Shown: positions 16,067-23,094 of the stretch, in pieces | How the letters are laid out: every line of letters starts with the position of its first letter | Position numbering within the stretch: the first letter of the stretch is position 1 | Origin: an uncultured Lachnospiraceae bacterium | GTDB lineage: Bacteria; Bacillota; Clostridia; Lachnospirales; Lachnospiraceae | Direction: 5' to 3' | NCBI GenBank assembly: GCA_910586755.1 | Contig: CAJUJM010000030.1 | Coordinates: 1-37,777 of the forward strand | DNA length: 37,777 nt | The notes under the pieces: model-generated | Seen by the model: the letters and a program-made list of their open reading frames with translations, nothing else | What the model was told of the DNA's origin: nothing | Database searches by the model: none | Program-made: the position numbers and the translations under genes

Positions 16067-17356
16067 TTACAGGGAAATTCCTCCCTTCGCCCTAGCTCTC
16101 CTGTCCCGGATAGACTGAATTACCGGAACCAGGAAAATTGCCACGATACCGCCGGCAAACCCATTATTATACAAATTCATCCCGCCATATACAATCCCCA
16201 CATTAAGAGCCACTGATGAATGTAAAAATCCTGCCAGAATTCCCGCTATCCATCCAAACTCTCCGGCAATGGGAGCAAGGGTGGTAGACAATAACAGTGC
16301 TAAAATGGCGGACGGGTCATAAATATTCCAGGTTTTCATAATTCCTCCCAAGCAGACTCCCAGCATAATCGGTAAGATATTACGCAGATTCTTGCCCGTT
16401 GCAGAAAATCCCACTATAGTAAAGATACTTCCAATAGTCGGGCCGTTTAAATCTCCTCCCACTGCCAGTACAAAACAGGTGGCAAAGAGGCCATTAACCC
16501 CCATATTGAAAATAGTTGCCGCGCCTCCTTCCTCCTTCAAATAGTCTGTCCCGGAAAGACCATAAGATTTTAAAATCTTCCGGTAAGAGGAAAAAAGCTC
16601 TTTTCCTTTATAGAAAACTGCCCCTGCCATCATACCGCCAAACAGGACTGAAAGCATAATCAAAAACATCAGATCGTTTCCTGATGACCAAATCAGCCGG
16701 GATTCGGTGGTAATTCCAAAAGATTTTAGCACAGAGACCACCACGGTTGCAATAATTCCGGCAGCAAAGCCTACATTATACAGGGAATATCCTTTATGGG
16801 CATAATGCACATGGGTTGCCAGAGACGGCAATACAAAACCGATTACACATCCTACAGCCAAACTTAAAAGGAAGCGCAGAGGCAGGGGCAAATGCCAGAT
16901 TTGCATTACCTGGGTTAAAATCGGAGACAAACTGGTGCCGTAAAATCCTACATAGATATACCGGGCTACCGGCGTCTTGTGGTATTTGGCATAAAAAAAT
17001 ACTCCCATAAGAATGGCCCAGATGTTGAGAAAATTTTTGCCGAATAGAGAGAATCCAAACATCAGGCAAACCGAGGTAATGGTGTGCCCGGTCATGTCCA
17101 TCTTCAGCTTATAAATAATCCAAATGCTAATAAGGGAAAGCACCCCTGCATTGATAAAAGCCGCCCCAATCCCTCCTATTACAAAATAGTCAGTAATCAA
17201 AAAGTCCGGCTCCATAATCAGCCTTATCAGTCCCGGCCCTATCTCCCCAATTGGCTGGACAACCAGCCCTGCTGCGATAAAGTAAATCGGAATCAATGCC
17301 AGCAGGCGAAATTTTGCCTTTCTGGACATAGTCTTTTCTTTTTGTGCTTTCCCCAT
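16067..17356 (-). CDS. DUF1576-family polytopic membrane protein, internally duplicated
   Basis: A 429-residue membrane protein with roughly 10-12 hydrophobic segments and no assigned substrate. It is built from two similar halves. The motif GFSLFGKNFLNI (101-112) recurs as GFSATGKNLRNI (316-327), and LYNVGFAAGI (192-201) recurs as LYNNGFAGGI (395-404), with matching hydrophobic spacing in between. A two-fold repeat with conserved polar turns inside the membrane is the hallmark of a transporter or channel. The ATG has a GGAGG site, and the gene is monocistronic under its own promoter. The family is annotated only as DUF1576, so transport is inferred. Confidence 0.8.
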   Translation of the reverse strand: MGKAQKEKTMSRKAKFRLLALIPIYFIAAGLVVQPIGEIGPGLIRLIMEPDFLITDYFVIGGIGAAFINAGVLSLISIWIIYKLKMDMTGHTITSVCLMFGFSLFGKNFLNIWAILMGVFFYAKYHKTPVARYIYVGFYGTSLSPILTQVMQIWHLPLPLRFLLSLAVGCVIGFVLPSLATHVHYAHKGYSLYNVGFAAGIIATVVVSVLKSFGITTESRLIWSSGNDLMFLIMLSVLFGGMMAGAVFYKGKELFSSYRKILKSYGLSGTDYLKEEGGAATIFNMGVNGLFATCFVLAVGGDLNGPTIGSIFTIVGFSATGKNLRNILPIMLGVCLGGIMKTWNIYDPSAILALLLSTTLAPIAGEFGWIAGILAGFLHSSVALNVGIVYGGMNLYNNGFAGGIVAIFLVPVIQSIRDRRARAKGGISL

Positions 17357-17385
17357 GCCAGTTCCTCCATGTATATAGTAATTCT

Positions 17386-17414
17386 ATTATAACGTATAAT
17401 ATAGGATTTACCAA
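17386..17414 (-). promoter_or_regulatory. Promoter of the DUF1576 gene
   Basis: On the minus strand TTGGTA (17414-17409), a 17-base spacer and TATAAT (17391-17386), about 30 bases before the start codon. Confidence 0.65.
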
Positions 17415-17471
17415 CGTGTTTTACCAAAAAAGGGACAAACTATAAAAATTTGTAAGAATTAAGCTATCCCT

Positions 17472-17499
17472 TTGTCCGGTTTTCGTGGTACAATATAGA
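17472..17499 (+). promoter_or_regulatory. Promoter of udk
   Basis: TTGTCC (17472-17477), a 16-base spacer and TATAGA (17494-17499), about 60 bases before the udk start. Confidence 0.5.
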
Positions 17500-17557
17500 T
17501 AAATCCCTTTACGGTTTAAATTATTTTTACAGTCACATATACAGAGGAGGAATCTGC

Positions 17558-18190
17558 ATGAAACCTACTATTATCGGTATTGCAGGCGGCACCGGTTCCG
17601 GAAAGTCCACCTTTACCAATCGGCTCCATGACGCCTTTGGAGAACAGGTAGCTGTTTTATATCATGACAATTATTATCGCTGCAATGATGAAATCTCTTT
17701 TGAAGATCGCAAAAAGCTAAATTACGATCATCCTGACGCTTTTGAGACAGAGCTTTTAGTAAAACATCTGGCGCGGCTTAAAGAAAACCAGGCCATTGAA
17801 TGTCCTGTCTATGACTACTCATTGCACAACCGCGCCCGGGGAACTGTCCGCATTGAGCCTAAGCCGGTGATTCTTCTGGAAGGAATCTTAGTTCTTTTCG
17901 ACGAGCGGCTTCGGGATCTGCTGGATATTAAGATTTTTGTGGACGCAGATGCAGACGAGCGGATTCTTCGGCGGATTCTTCGCGATACCAAAGAGCGCGG
18001 CCGGGATGTAGACGGGATTGTGAGCCAGTATCTGGCTACAGTTAAACCCATGCATAACCTGTACGTAGAGCCAACAAAGGTCTTTGCCGATATTATTACC
18101 AACAGCGGCATGAATGATGTAGCTTTTGACTTAATGCAGGGAAAAATCCGGACTTTATTAGAGAAAGCTCAGGGAAAATCCAATTTGTAA
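17558..18190 (+). CDS. udk: Uridine kinase
   Basis: Phosphorylates uridine (and cytidine) to UMP/CMP in pyrimidine salvage, in the cytoplasm. The 210 residues match the family length. The P-loop GGTGSGKST is at residues 10-18, followed by the conserved YHDNYYRCNDE and the NYDHPDAFETELL substrate-binding segment. The lid region RRILRDTKERGRDVDGIVSQ contains the arginines that contact phosphate. The ATG has an AGGAGG site, its own promoter and a downstream terminator, so it is a single-gene unit. A phosphoribulokinase/uridine-kinase paralogue is the main alternative, but the NYDHP motif favours Udk. Confidence 0.94.
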   Translation: MKPTIIGIAGGTGSGKSTFTNRLHDAFGEQVAVLYHDNYYRCNDEISFEDRKKLNYDHPDAFETELLVKHLARLKENQAIECPVYDYSLHNRARGTVRIEPKPVILLEGILVLFDERLRDLLDIKIFVDADADERILRRILRDTKERGRDVDGIVSQYLATVKPMHNLYVEPTKVFADIITNSGMNDVAFDLMQGKIRTLLEKAQGKSNL

Positions 18191-18204
18191 AATCGGGAAT
18201 AAAA

Positions 18205-18250
18205 AACGGTCTGTCGCTGATTTATTTTTCAGGACAGGCCGTTCTTTTTT
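18205..18250 (+). terminator. Intrinsic terminator of udk
   Basis: An 11-base-pair stem (AACGGTCTGTC with GACAGGCCGTT, one wobble pair) is followed by CTTTTTT. Confidence 0.85.
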
Positions 18251-18255
18251 ACCTT

Positions 18256-18504
18256 CTAATTTTCTTTGCATTCAAAACGCTCTTGCAGACATGGAAGGTA
18301 TCGGGACATCAGCGGGATATAGGTAGCCAGAAATACCAGAAGCGATAGCTGGATCACTGGTTTACGGTATTCTTTTTTGACCATACAGCCAATGGCAATG
18401 CCTAATGCCAGCAGGCAGAACTTCAGCACCGCTATGTCCCTCCAGGTTGCTTTTTCCAAATAGTCGTCTGCGGAAAGGAACAGTTTATCCATTACTTCTT
18501 TCAT
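18256..18504 (-). CDS. Small membrane protein of unknown function
   Basis: An 82-residue protein with two predicted membrane segments (about 26-42, LKFCLLALGIAIGCMV, and 50-66, VIQLSLLVFLATYIPLM) joined by a short basic loop. The order is an N-terminal amphipathic stretch, WRDIAVLKFCLLALG, a basic loop KKEYRKP, then ATYIPLMSRYL. This is shared by small Clostridia proteins sometimes labelled 'permease of phosphate ABC transporter', a label without obvious basis. The ATG has an AGGAGG site, and a good promoter lies just upstream. Function is unknown. Confidence 0.75.
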   Translation of the reverse strand: MKEVMDKLFLSADDYLEKATWRDIAVLKFCLLALGIAIGCMVKKEYRKPVIQLSLLVFLATYIPLMSRYLPCLQERFECKEN

Positions 18505-18528
18505 AATGAGGAACCTCCTTTTCTTTTT

Positions 18529-18557
18529 AGTATAACCGATTTTTCAGGTTCCTACAA
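18529..18557 (-). promoter_or_regulatory. Promoter of the small membrane protein gene
   Basis: On the minus strand TTGTAG (18557-18552), a 17-base spacer and TATACT (18534-18529). Confidence 0.6.
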
Positions 18558-18630
18558 TCTTTATGTACTGCTGCCTGCTATTTTCCCGTATCAGTTCAGG
18601 CGGCTCCTGACGGGTTGAAAGATAAAGCAA

Positions 18631-18665
18631 GGGTGTCGCAAATCTGTTTGGATTTTGCGACACCC
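18631..18665 (-). terminator. Terminator after rplL
   Basis: A 14-15 base-pair stem (GGGTGTCGCAAAATC with its complement, one bulged A) lies 60 bases beyond the rplL stop. It is followed on the minus strand by a mixed T-rich tail TTGCTTTATC. Confidence 0.75.
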
Positions 18666-18725
18666 CTCTTTTCATAATACCCGAGCAATCGAATATTGAT
18701 TCCTTTTGAATAACAGAAGGACGAA

Positions 18726-19097
18726 TTACTTTAAGGTAACCTTTGCGCCCTCAGCTTCTAACTTGGTCTTGATCTCCTCAGCCTCTTCCTTGGAAGCGCC
18801 CTGCTTAACTACCTTGGGAGCTCCGTCAACTACGTCCTTAGCTTCCTTTAAACCTAAGCCGGTAACTTCACGAACTACCTTGATAACCTTAACCTTGTTA
18901 GCGCCAACTTCGGTCAGCTCTACGTCAAACTCGGTCTTCTCTTCTGCTGCCTCTGCGGGGCCTGCTGCTGCAACTACTACGCCTGCTGCTGCAGATACGC
19001 CAAATTCTTCCTCACATGCCTTTACTAATTCATTTAACTCTAATACGGATAATTCCTTGATAGCTTCGATAAACTCAGCGGTTGTTAACTTTGCCAT
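18726..19097 (-). CDS. rplL: 50S ribosomal protein L7/L12
   Basis: Flexible stalk protein of the large ribosomal subunit that recruits translation GTPases; it binds L10 as dimers. From the ATG at 19097 the product is 123 residues, the family norm. An N-terminal dimerisation domain, an alanine-rich hinge (VSAAAGVVVAAAGPAEAAEE) and the conserved C-terminal domain (KIKVIKVVREVTGLGLKEAK-like, here VKVIKVVREVTGLGLKEAK) are all visible. The in-frame ATG at 19112 is rejected because it overlaps the GGAGG ribosome binding site. Co-transcribed with rplJ. Confidence 0.97.
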   Translation of the reverse strand: MAKLTTAEFIEAIKELSVLELNELVKACEEEFGVSAAAGVVVAAAGPAEAAEEKTEFDVELTEVGANKVKVIKVVREVTGLGLKEAKDVVDGAPKVVKQGASKEEAEEIKTKLEAEGAKVTLK

Positions 19098-19150
19098 GAT
19101 TCTTACCTCCATAAATATTTGGTTTATTTTTCTATTGGTTTGTTCTTATT

Positions 19151-19181
19151 GCTGTTCAGCTCCCTTTGGTCGCTGAACAGC
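19151..19181 (-). other. Hairpin between rplJ and rplL
   Basis: A 10-base-pair perfect stem, GCTGTTCAGC with GCTGAACAGC, and an 11-base loop. No U-tract follows. It may protect or process the rplL message, which is needed in higher amount than rplJ. Confidence 0.55.
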
Positions 19182-19217
19182 TAAGTTTCCAGGCTCGACA
19201 AGACCTAGCTAAGAAAC

Positions 19218-19703
19218 TTATGCCTTGGCTTCTGCGATCTGATTCAGGACGCGAGCGAAGTTGGTGACGGGGGACTGCATACTGCCAAACAGTCTGCCCA
19301 GAAGAACTTCTCTGGACGGAATGGAAGCAATTACGTTCATTCCCTTAGCGTCGTAGTAGGTTCCTTCTACAACACCAGCTTTGATCTCCAGTTTGTCAGC
19401 CTTTTTCGCAAACTCAGCCAGGATTCTTGCCGGTGCAGTAGCATCGGTTTTCGATACTGCTAATGCAGTCGGTCCTTCTAAGTTGGGCTCCAGAGCTGCA
19501 AAATCAGTTCCCTCAGCGGCGCGCTTAATCAGGGTATTCTTGTATACCTTGTAAGTTACGCCTGCTTCTCTTAACTGCTTACGAAGCTGAGTATCCTGCT
19601 CTACGGTTAAGCCACGGTAGTCTACTACCACTGCAGTAGCAGCGCCGTCTAATAAACCAGCAATCTCATCTACGATAGGCTGCTTTAATTCAACTTTTGC
19701 CAT
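19218..19703 (-). CDS. rplJ: 50S ribosomal protein L10
   Basis: L10 anchors the L7/L12 dimers to the ribosomal stalk and represses its own operon by binding the leader RNA. The 161 residues fit the family. The N-terminal RNA-binding domain (VDEIAGLLDGAATAVVVDYRGLTV, about 10-33, given here only in part) and the C-terminal helix for L7/L12 are present. The ATG has AGGAGG with 9 bases of spacing. An L10 leader with an attenuator lies directly upstream. Confidence 0.97.
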   Translation of the reverse strand: MAKVELKQPIVDEIAGLLDGAATAVVVDYRGLTVEQDTQLRKQLREAGVTYKVYKNTLIKRAAEGTDFAALEPNLEGPTALAVSKTDATAPARILAEFAKKADKLEIKAGVVEGTYYDAKGMNVIASIPSREVLLGRLFGSMQSPVTNFARVLNQIAEAKA

Positions 19704-19743
19704 GATTGGTTTACCTCCTTTATTATTTTGAAGTATCCCTGCG

Positions 19744-19773
19744 AAAAAATCCCTCTGTCACAAAGACAGAGGG
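19744..19773 (-). terminator. Attenuator in the rplJ leader
   Basis: A 9-base-pair stem (CCCTCTGTC with GACAGAGGG, 5-base loop) is followed by ATTTTTTC, between the L10 leader fold and the rplJ ribosome binding site. It is a textbook intrinsic terminator inside a leader. Confidence 0.85.
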
Positions 19774-19788
19774 CTACAAAATCAAGTT

Positions 19789-19865
19789 ATGTTTGATTTG
19801 TATGTTCCTCGGCAGGCGTTTGCACCTTAAGCCTTGCGGCACCTGCTGTCTTCGGCAGTCAATAC
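19789..19865 (-). ncRNA. L10 leader (autoregulatory RNA)
   Basis: The minus-strand RNA between the promoter and the attenuator has the typical L10-leader layout. It contains a CTGCC...GGCAG pairing, an internal GCCGCAAGGC hairpin with a CAAG-type loop, and the bulged AGGTGC/GCAAACGCC segment that L10 with L12 recognises. Binding of excess L10-L12 is expected to favour the attenuator that follows. Confidence 0.75.
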
Positions 19866-19871
19866 TTGTGT

Positions 19872-19900
19872 AATATAGCATATAACTTCTTTATTGTCAA
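19872..19900 (-). promoter_or_regulatory. Promoter of rplJ-rplL
   Basis: On the minus strand TTGACA (19900-19895), a 17-base spacer and TATATT (19877-19872), about 170 bases before rplJ. Confidence 0.8.
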
Positions 19901-19909
19901 TAATTGTTT

Positions 19910-20026
19910 TCAAAAAAGCAAGGATCTCCTGTTCTCCTGTTCTAACAAGAATTTAGACTCTTCCAAAAGTTCTTTTGCACGTTCCATGCGTACTTTTGCC
20001 AATAAAGTATAGTATTCTCTATCCAT
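19910..20026 (-). pseudogene. Truncated HEPN-domain gene (partner of the adjacent nucleotidyltransferase)
   Basis: An ATG at 20026 overlaps the end of the nucleotidyltransferase gene (ATGGATAG). It opens a 38-codon frame containing RMERAKELLEESKFLLEQEN, which is the first helix of HEPN proteins found beside MNT nucleotidyltransferases. Full HEPN partners are about 110-140 residues and carry an RX4-6H ribonuclease motif in a later helix. Here the frame stops after about 33 family-like residues, and the rplJ promoter begins only nine bases on. The catalytic part is therefore gone and the gene is a remnant. Confidence 0.75.
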
Positions 20027-20372
20027 ACAGCACATCCCCCTCTATATCAATATTCCGGAAATAAGCGTACCAATCCTTTTTCTCTTGAAATTCATCATCA
20101 GGTAGGCAGACAAAATTTACCACAGCAAAATACTTCATTGCAAGTTCTGTGGCAATATCAGCCAGACCACTATTAAATTTCTGCGATTCCATTCGGCTGC
20201 ATTTTGTAATAAGTGCAATATCTACGTCAGAATCCTCCGAATAATCGCCCCGGGCACAGGAACCGTATAAGATTACTCTCAGCAGTTCTTCTTTCAAAAG
20301 TCTCTGAACCATCTCTGTCGCTTCCTGTTTTATGCACGCTATCTTTTTGCTGTTCAAAGCAAGCTCTGGCAT
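20019..20372 (-). CDS. MNT-type nucleotidyltransferase (MntA-like antitoxin)
   Basis: A 117-residue minimal nucleotidyltransferase. The motif GSCARGDYSEDSDVD (residues 37-51) has the GS and DxD residues needed for nucleotide transfer. Such proteins pair with HEPN ribonucleases and silence them by AMPylation (HepT-MntA toxin-antitoxin systems). The start is placed at 20372 because AGGAGG lies eight bases upstream; an in-frame start at 20429 has no such site. The downstream HEPN partner is truncated, so this antitoxin may be an orphan or act on a HEPN protein elsewhere. It sits between rplA and rplJ, a pair that is often directly adjacent in Clostridia, so an insertion is likely. Confidence 0.85.
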   Translation of the reverse strand: MPELALNSKKIACIKQEATEMVQRLLKEELLRVILYGSCARGDYSEDSDVDIALITKCSRMESQKFNSGLADIATELAMKYFAVVNFVCLPDDEFQEKKDWYAYFRNIDIEGDVLYG

Positions 20373-20545
20373 ATCTGCTCCCTCCTTTCCCTTTATCTTA
20401 CCACAGTTCCTACCCAATAGATACCCCAAACCTTTTTATTCTTTTTTCAAATCCTGTATAATTATTTTGCATCAATAAAAACTCTTCATTCTGCTGAAGA
20501 TATATTTCTTCCCTTTTCAGTTATTCTTTATGAAACAACCCTGTC

Positions 20546-20597
20546 AAAAAAAGAAGCTGTTACTCCGGCAGGCAATTCACCTGTCTTCGTAACAGCT
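20546..20597 (-). terminator. Terminator after rplA
   Basis: A 9-base-pair outer stem (AGCTGTTAC with GTAACAGCT) contains an inner ACAGG/CCTG-type pairing and is followed by TCTTTTTTT. It ends the rpmG-secE-nusG-rplK-rplA unit. The remaining bases up to 20372 are AT-rich; no good promoter for the nucleotidyltransferase was found. Confidence 0.85.
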
Positions 20598-20633
20598 CCT
20601 TATAACATGCATCTCTGAAATTAAAACAGCAAT

Positions 20634-21329
20634 TTAGTTAGCCAGCTTTGCTACATTAAGCTTTACGCCCGGGCCCATGGTAGAGGTCAGGGTTACGCTC
20701 TTTAAGTAAGCGCCTTTTAAGGTGCTGGGCTTTGCCTTCAGGATTGCATCCATAAGCGTCTGGAAGTTGTCCGCTAACTGCTCCTCGGTAAAAGAAGCTT
20801 TTCCTACTGGCACGTGGATAATGTTGGTTTTGTCAAGTCTGTACTCAATCTTACCAGCTTTGATATCGTTAATAGCCTTGGTTACATCCATGGTTACAGT
20901 GCCTGCCTTGGGGTTGGGCATTAAGCCCTTGGGTCCCAGGACACGACCCAGACGTCCTACAACGCCCATCATATCGGGAGTCGCTACTACAACATCAAAA
21001 TCTAACCAGCCTTCATTCTGAATCTTGGGAATTAACTCCTCTGCTCCTACGTAATCTGCTCCGGCAGCCTGAGCCTCATCAGCCTTGGGTCCCTTTGCAA
21101 ATACTAAGATGCGAACAGTCTTACCAGTACCATGAGGCAGAACTACTGCGCCACGGATCTGCTGGTCAGCGTGACGTCCGTCACAACCGGTTCTGATATG
21201 AGCTTCAACGGTCTCATCAAATTTTGCAGATGCATTTTTCTTAACCAGAGCAATTGCGTCTGCTGTATCATACTGGATAGCGCGGTCTACTGTTTTAGCA
21301 GCCTCTGCGTATCTTTTTCCTCTTTTCAT
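20634..21329 (-). CDS. rplA: 50S ribosomal protein L1
   Basis: L1 binds the mobile stalk of 23S rRNA near the E site and also represses its own messenger. The 231 residues match the family. The typical MKRGKRYAEAAKTVDR start, LPHGTGKTVRILVFAKG segment and MPNPKAGTV loop are all present. The ATG has AGGAGG eight bases upstream. A 28-base leader element identical to the one before rplK precedes the ribosome binding site. Confidence 0.97.
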   Translation of the reverse strand: MKRGKRYAEAAKTVDRAIQYDTADAIALVKKNASAKFDETVEAHIRTGCDGRHADQQIRGAVVLPHGTGKTVRILVFAKGPKADEAQAAGADYVGAEELIPKIQNEGWLDFDVVVATPDMMGVVGRLGRVLGPKGLMPNPKAGTVTMDVTKAINDIKAGKIEYRLDKTNIIHVPVGKASFTEEQLADNFQTLMDAILKAKPSTLKGAYLKSVTLTSTMGPGVKLNVAKLAN

Positions 21330-21344
21330 TCTAATAACCTCCTA

Positions 21345-21372
21345 GTGGTATTGTCGGGGATTTCCCTCCCAC
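21345..21372 (-). promoter_or_regulatory. Leader element before rplA (copy 1), possible L1 operator
   Basis: This 28-base segment is repeated without change before rplK (21846-21873). On the minus strand it begins GTGGGAGGG and ends AATACCAC. The ends pair (GTGG with CCAC) and the inner GGGAAATCCC can pair again. Placement just upstream of the ribosome binding sites of both L1 and L11 fits a translational operator for L1. Confidence 0.6.
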
Positions 21373-21398
21373 GTATTTGTTTGTTCCATCAGACGGGA

Positions 21399-21824
21399 TT
21401 AGTCTACTACCGTAATACCCATGCTTCTTGCAGTGCCGGCAATCATGCTCATAGCTGCCTCAACGCTTGCTGCGTTTAAATCAGGCATCTTTAACTCTGC
21501 AATCTTCTGTACTTCTGCCTTGCTGATGGTGGCTACCTTAGTCTTGTTGGGTACTGCAGAACCGGACTCGATTTTGCAGGCCTTTTTTAACAGAACAGCA
21601 GCCGGCGGGGTCTTGGTGATAAAGCTGAAGCTTCTGTCAGCATATACAGTGATGACTACCGGAATAATCATACCAGCCTGATCAGCAGTTCTTGCATTGA
21701 ATTCCTTGGTGAACTGTACAATATTAACACCATGCTGACCCAATGCAGGACCAACTGGCGGTGCTGGTGTTGCCTTTCCAGCAGGAATCTGTAATTTGAT
21801 ATAACCTGTTACTTTCTTTGCCAT
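21399..21824 (-). CDS. rplK: 50S ribosomal protein L11
   Basis: L11 forms the GTPase-associated centre with 23S rRNA. From the ATG at 21824 the protein is exactly 141 residues, the family standard. The proline-rich N-terminal domain (PAGKATPAPPVGPALGQHG) and the C-terminal RNA-binding domain are intact. A GTG at 21833 would add three residues but lies against the AGGAGG ribosome binding site, so the ATG is preferred. Part of the secE-nusG-rplK-rplA unit. Confidence 0.97.
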   Translation of the reverse strand: MAKKVTGYIKLQIPAGKATPAPPVGPALGQHGVNIVQFTKEFNARTADQAGMIIPVVITVYADRSFSFITKTPPAAVLLKKACKIESGSAVPNKTKVATISKAEVQKIAELKMPDLNAASVEAAMSMIAGTARSMGITVVD

Positions 21825-21845
21825 TTTAGGCACCTCCTAAATTAT

Positions 21846-21894
21846 GTGGTATTGTCGGGGATTTCCCTCCCACCAGCCTTTACCCGGTAAAGGC
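21846..21894 (-). promoter_or_regulatory. Leader element before rplK (copy 2) with an adjoining hairpin
   Basis: The second copy of the 28-base element (21846-21873) is preceded on the minus strand by a perfect 8-base-pair hairpin GCCTTTAC/GTAAAGGC (21876-21894). The same candidate L1-binding role is inferred. The rest of the gap up to nusG holds a further small AAGCC/GGCTT hairpin. Confidence 0.6.
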
Positions 21895-21952
21895 CGATTC
21901 CTGTTACATAAGCCTTACGGCTTACAGCTTAAAAGAAGGCCGGGCCTTGCCC

Positions 21953-22468
21953 TTACATCTTCTTTATTTCGCTGAAATTCAGCTCGACCGGTGTCTCACG
22001 GCCAAACATTTCAACATTGATTGTGATAGATTTCTTGCTCTCATTAATAGCCTTAATGGCGCCAACGGTATCCTTCCAGGCTCCGGCAGTCACCACCACC
22101 ACATCGCCAAGCTCGAAATCTACTGCTACTTCCTTCTTCTGGAAGCCCAGACTGGCAATCTCTTCCTCAGTCAGGGGCACCGGCTTGGAACCTGGCCCAA
22201 CAAACCCGGTAACGCCTCGGGTATTACGTACCACATACCATGTGTCGTCATTCATGACCATGTTAACCAGCACGTAGCCCGGGAACATTTTTTTGTCCGC
22301 CTGCTTTTCCACACCGTTCTTTAACTCGGTGACAGCCAGCATGGGGACAGAGACCTCCAAAATCTGATCCTGCAGATCCCGATTCTCGATGGTTTTCTCA
22401 ATGTCAACTTTTACTTTGTTTTCATAGCCTGAGTAGGTATGGACTACATACCAGCGTGCATCTGCCAT
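21953..22468 (-). CDS. nusG: Transcription termination/antitermination factor NusG
   Basis: NusG binds RNA polymerase and modulates elongation, pausing and Rho-dependent termination. The 171 residues include the NGN domain (WYVVHTYSGYENKVKVDIEK, 6-25) with FPGYVLVNMVMNDDTWYVVR, and a C-terminal KOW domain (ELGDVVVVTAGAWKDTVGAI). The ATG has an AAAGGTGG site. It follows secE by 18 bases and precedes rplK, the standard order. Confidence 0.97.
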   Translation of the reverse strand: MADARWYVVHTYSGYENKVKVDIEKTIENRDLQDQILEVSVPMLAVTELKNGVEKQADKKMFPGYVLVNMVMNDDTWYVVRNTRGVTGFVGPGSKPVPLTEEEIASLGFQKKEVAVDFELGDVVVVTAGAWKDTVGAIKAINESKKSITINVEMFGRETPVELNFSEIKKM

Positions 22469-22486
22469 TCTAATCCACCTTTCAGT

Positions 22487-22687
22487 TTACAGGATGAGAT
22501 TCAGACCAAACTTAATTATCAAATCAAGAACACCGATAATTAAGCCCAGCGCCAAAGACACAACCAGAACCAACACGCTCTGTTTGGTAATGGTTTCCTT
22601 ATTTGGCCAGATAATCTTTTTGAACTCGGCTTTCAAACCTTTGAAAAAGCTTTTCTTGTCAGCTTTCTCCTTCACCGCATCTCCCAT
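22487..22687 (-). CDS. secE: Preprotein translocase subunit SecE
   Basis: Small essential subunit of the SecYEG channel, 66 residues with one membrane segment near the C-terminus (VLVLVVSLALGLIIGVLDLI). The preceding FKGLKAEFKKIIWPNKETI amphipathic segment is the SecE signature. The ATG has AAAGGA nine bases upstream. It lies between rpmG and nusG. Confidence 0.96.
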   Translation of the reverse strand: MGDAVKEKADKKSFFKGLKAEFKKIIWPNKETITKQSVLVLVVSLALGLIIGVLDLIIKFGLNLIL

Positions 22688-22712
22688 AATTTCACATCCT
22701 TTACTAGCTCAA

Positions 22713-22862
22713 TTACTTAGTTTCCTTGTGCAAAGTATGTGTTTTGCAGAATCTGCAGTACTTCTTGGTTTCCATTCTGTCAGGATGAGTCTTCTTATCC
22801 TTGGTCATGTTGTAATTACGTTGTTTGCATTCAGTACATGCCAGTGTAATTCTTGTACGCAC
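22713..22862 (-). CDS. rpmG: 50S ribosomal protein L33
   Basis: A 49-residue zinc-ribbon ribosomal protein. Reading from a GTG at 22862 gives (M)RTRITLACTECKQRNY, then a second CRFC pair. The two CxxC pairs (residues 9/12 and 36/39) mark the zinc-binding form of L33. The GGAGGTGG ribosome binding site lies about five bases upstream of the GTG, which decides the start. It is the first gene of the rpmG-secE-nusG-rplK-rplA operon, 25 bases before secE. Confidence 0.95.
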   Translation of the reverse strand: MRTRITLACTECKQRNYNMTKDKKTHPDRMETKKYCRFCKTHTLHKETK

Positions 22863-23067
22863 GACTTCCACCTCCGCTTAAATTCTTTGTTGTTGTCGGG
22901 GCCTTTTTTCGCTGAACCTGCATGCGCCCGACGGCGGACGCATGGGGCATACCTGAATTTATGCCGCCTGCTGGCAGCGGATTTTCATAGTAATTTTGAG
23001 CATAAAAAAAAGACCTAAGTTCTTCCATTCGCCCGTTTACTATACCATAAAAACTTTGATACGTCAA
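22863..23067 (-). promoter_or_regulatory. Promoter and structured leader of the rpmG-secE-nusG operon
   Basis: On the minus strand TTGACG (23067-23062), a 17-base spacer and TATAGT (23044-23039) form the promoter. The leader of about 170 bases contains a CCGC/GCGG hairpin and an ATGCG/CGCAT hairpin, and ends with CCCCGACAA near the rpmG ribosome binding site, a string also found in the rplK and rplA leader elements. Confidence 0.7.
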
Positions 23068-23094
23068 TGTTTTTTTAGATTTCCAGCCGCACTC

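Noticed and set aside
19098..19112. Earlier start of rplL at 19112
   Set aside because: The extra codons overlap the GGAGG site, and the family start is MAKLTT at 19097.
18706..19176. Plus-strand 156-codon frame
   Set aside because: It is antisense to rplL and low in complexity (Ser/Ala/Thr from the reverse of the alanine-rich hinge). No ribosome binding site or promoter supports it.
22831..23067. A 78-codon minus-strand frame in the rpmG leader
   Set aside because: It begins at the -35 box of the rpmG promoter, so its start is not in the transcript, and it overlaps rpmG itself in another frame.
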